Source: Amblyornis subalaris
Lineage: Eukaryota; Chordata; Aves; Passeriformes; Ptilonorhynchidae
Assembly (NCBI GenBank): GCA_018881555.1
Contig: JACAXG010000330.1
Location: 109,802 to 173,801, forward strand
Reading direction: 5' to 3'
Length of the DNA: 64,000 bases
Shown here: positions 61,255-64,000 of the stretch, piece after piece
Position numbering within the stretch: position 1 is the stretch's first letter
How the letters are laid out: the number at the start of each line of letters is the position of its first letter
Notes under the pieces: generated by a model
Database searches by the model: none
What the model was told of the DNA's origin: nothing
The model's input: only the letters and a program-made list of their open reading frames with translations
Translations under genes and position numbers: made by a program

Positions 61255-64000
61255 GCAGGAGTGCTGTAAGTTAATGCATAGCTAAACTTAGCCATTTGCA
61301 CTTACCTTAGAATCCTCATGTGAAATTAAATCCTCAAGTAAAATTAAAGACATAAATCATGCTGGACTTTATGTATCTATATTCTCTTTACTTTCCAATA
61401 TCCTGTTTTAATTAAGATCCAGTTAATTCTGAACTAATGTTATATTTCCTCATCTTCTTAGCAGTATATTACCATATAGTGATGGTATGAAATCTTAAAG
61501 CAACTCTTTCAAAATACCTTGAGAAATGGGAATGAATGTCATTGGAAATGATATCTGTGTAAGCTTATGATATCACATACAGTCTAACTCCAGAAGTCCA
61601 TTAATCCAAGTAACAAGATAAATTGCATTCAAATATGTAGACATGGTAGAATGGATCTATGGATGATGCAAATAAATATCCAAATCCAGCTTAATCTGAA
61701 CAAAGTGGTGACCTACATTAACATTCTCTTCCTACCTAGCAAATCTCTTGCATTTGCATTTGTGGCTTGTTTATTTGGCAAGACTCAAAGAAAAATCAAA
61801 GAAAAATAAAAACAAGAGCAAAACATGACTGTGCTGATGCTTAGCACACCAGCATTTTAGATTCCCTATCTGTTCCTTGGATAGAACTACTCAGGATGTT
61901 TCTGAACTCCTGGATTTTCCTAAGATATTAATGCTCATTATCAGTGCGTCATTATTGCCTGCTATAAAATTAAGACATCAGAGTGAAGAGGATGTTGAGG
62001 TCAAAGTTAGCTTCACAGTAAATCCAAAGGAAGATAGAAAAAGAGGGAGCCAAGGCACTGAAAAAACGTAAGACTGGCCTAAAAAACATTCAGAGAACAG
62101 TGCAAGCCTGGGAACAGTAGTAACTGAGGATGGTAGAACAAAGGAAGACTATCAAGAAGAAATTACCAGGGGAAAAAACAAAGAATACACACACTCACAC
62201 ACACACACACATACATGCACACACCCAAATCCCTAAGAAACAAAAAAACAAAAAACCAAAAAATTCAAACACCTCCTCCCTTTTTCTGATTACATTTTTT
62301 GCTATTGTCTGGAAAGTAAATTTTAACAACTAAGAAGAAGAATGCTGTCGAAAAGAAAGACTACAAGGTCAAATAACAGGAAAATTTACTCATTTTCCAG
62401 CTTGTCTAAAGATGCACATCTAAGACATGCATATTATACCCAAGTGAAAAAAACCCTTAATTCATTTAAAAGTCTTCCCTTTAAGAACATTGTTCCTCTC
62501 ACATTTTTCAGTATGTTATTAACGATTTTCTGTAGGACCTGCCTAAAATTCCTGCTCTGTGATTTTACAGTCAACTTTACAGAGCCTAAGCAGTTTTCAA
62601 TAGTTCCACAGTTACTGATAACTCATTCAGGCCACATTTATTTCATCATACAAACCCGTACCTACCATGGACAGCAGGAAACGGATACCTCTGACAGATA
62701 AGAATTCTACTGCCATATAATTGTCACCTTGGAAATTTATTCAATATGACAAACTCATTCAACATGAAATCATGGAACATGATCTATCAGTGAAATGTGA
62801 AATAGTGCTATCAAAGTGAGCTATAAGCAGATATTATTTCCTACTGTGATATAACCTACAACACACAAGAACTTTAAATGGACCTCAAATGCTATTTTAT
62901 GTATAGTTTGTTTTCATTTTAAAATGATAGTACAGAATGAGGAGTAAATTAGAAGTGGCCATTTTCATTGCTAAGTAAACAAATGAGACAGAAGTGCTAC
63001 AGGCTATTTTAAATCTGTTTGGGAGCTTTTATCTGTAGCAAGATACGTGCAGATTGATTTTCAGGTACATTATTTTGAAAGTTGGTTTTTTTTCCTTAAA
63101 AAAACCCTAGTCAAACAACCTAAAGAGCTTTACCTGACAAGTCTTAATTAAATCCAAGAATCTCTGTTTCCTTAGTAACCACTCATAGCATCACTAGCAT
63201 TCAAGAGAGAGCAGCAGGTGCAGGAAACCATAAAAATGAAAAATCCTATTTTGCCAATGACTTATTCAAATATTAGATTGAAGTATTTAATACTGGCTTC
63301 CTACTGATTTCAGTGCTTTCTGAGTACAATCTTCTATCAATCTTTTAAAAAATTATACACTACTGAAAGTCAATTTTATCCTTTTTGTTTTTTTGCATTC
63401 CATGTTCTTATATTACATGATAGTGTACTTATATCTGTTCCTGTAGTTTGATACAATTGCATTCAGTCACGTTCATACTACTAATATTATTCTAATATTC
63501 TTCACGATCTTTTTTTGTCTTATATTTTTGAGACTAGTAGATTGATATATGAAAGTATATAGTGTTGTAGAAACTGAGGAGACACCATTTACATGGGCTT
63601 TATGCAGCAAAAGAAACTTTCAGAGGAAAGTAAAATTATGTAATTGTGGTCAATTAAAAATGGAAATCTGTATTTCAACAGTAGACTTTTCAACATGTTT
63701 TATTTCATACTTATATTACAACTACTTTTTGTAGGAATAATTTGTCTTTCTTTAATAAATTCCACCAAAATGAAGCCAGTTTACATCAAAAGAATGTTTT
63801 AAAAAAATGAGATTGCTCATCAGGGTTGACTGGATGAGTATGAGGGAATCAAGTTCATGTACTTCTTCTGAGTCTTCCTGAGGGATGAATATGCCCCAAA
63901 CATAAAGAGATGATCAGACTTAGATAAGGTGTTTAAGCAGGAACAACAGCTCTCTGGCCTTAAACTCTTAAATGCCACAGTAACCTTGAAACTTTTACCT
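61255..64000. other. AT-rich spacer to the window end, no gene seen
   Basis: Holds the CA microsatellite at 62187-62225. Several 60-120-codon open frames (the longest at 62342-62701) have no domain signature and no splice context, and are probably chance. Confidence 0.5.
62187..62225. repeat. (CA)n microsatellite
   Basis: An ACAC run of about 39 bp with interruptions (ACTCAC, ATACATGC). Shorter A-rich runs follow to about 62266. Confidence 0.95.

Noticed and set aside
62342..62701. 119-codon frame as a possible exon or gene
   Set aside because: Low-complexity neighbourhood, no domain, no promoter or splice context, and composition like the AT-rich flanks.

Overview
The window looks like intergenic or intronic DNA from a bird, probably neoavian. 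The evidence is several CR1 LINE copies with typical 3' ends (a pyrimidine/ATTCTRTGATTCT-type tail on one strand, its complement on the other), several avian-type endogenous retrovirus LTRs, and an AT-rich background with no bacterial gene organisation. No host protein-coding exon, tRNA, rRNA or CRISPR array could be supported. The short open frames scattered through the AT-rich parts look like chance.

Positions 1-5750 hold most of a betaretrovirus-like (class II, ERVK-type) provirus on the minus strand, cut off by the left edge of the window. Reading leftward, its parts are a complete 5' LTR (5211-5750), a lysine-tRNA-like primer binding site (5191-5208), a leader with a consensus splice donor (GT at 4984-4985), and gag (4902-2931). 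Next come a -1 ribosomal frameshift signal (slippery A AAA AAC at 3027-3033 plus a GC-rich hairpin at 2998-3016), a dUTPase-like domain joined directly to reverse transcriptase and RNase H (3033-1141), and integrase (about 1139 to the edge). The copy is broken: gag has a frame change, RT has an in-frame stop, and the frame changes between RNase H and integrase. No protease active site is visible. The integrase carries an in-frame 34-codon AT microsatellite expansion inside its catalytic core. The env gene and the 3' LTR would lie left of the window.

The remaining 58 kb is AT-rich and punctuated by transposable-element debris. Four solo LTRs can be delimited from sequence. Three of these (8513-8989, 12383-13239, 37668-37975) have TG...CA ends and perfect 5-bp target-site duplications; the fourth (48070-48644) has matching inverted ends but no visible duplication. 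Fragments of a widespread avian ERVL-type LTR family lie at about 6800-7045, 29041-29505 and 41490-41745, with a doubtful one at 47355-47480. CR1 fragments lie at 13914-14626 (-), 26885-27062 (+), 28296-29040 (+), 33461-34417 (+), 58590-59595 (-) and 61175-61254 (+). Simple repeats include a 160-bp AT tract (29893-30057), an AAT-rich block (43768-43842) and a CA run (62187-62225).

No gene network can be described for the host. The only coherent genetic system is the decayed provirus. Its translational recoding cassette is still recognisable, and its pol layout (dUTPase-like domain fused to RT, protease missing) is the most unusual thing in the window.
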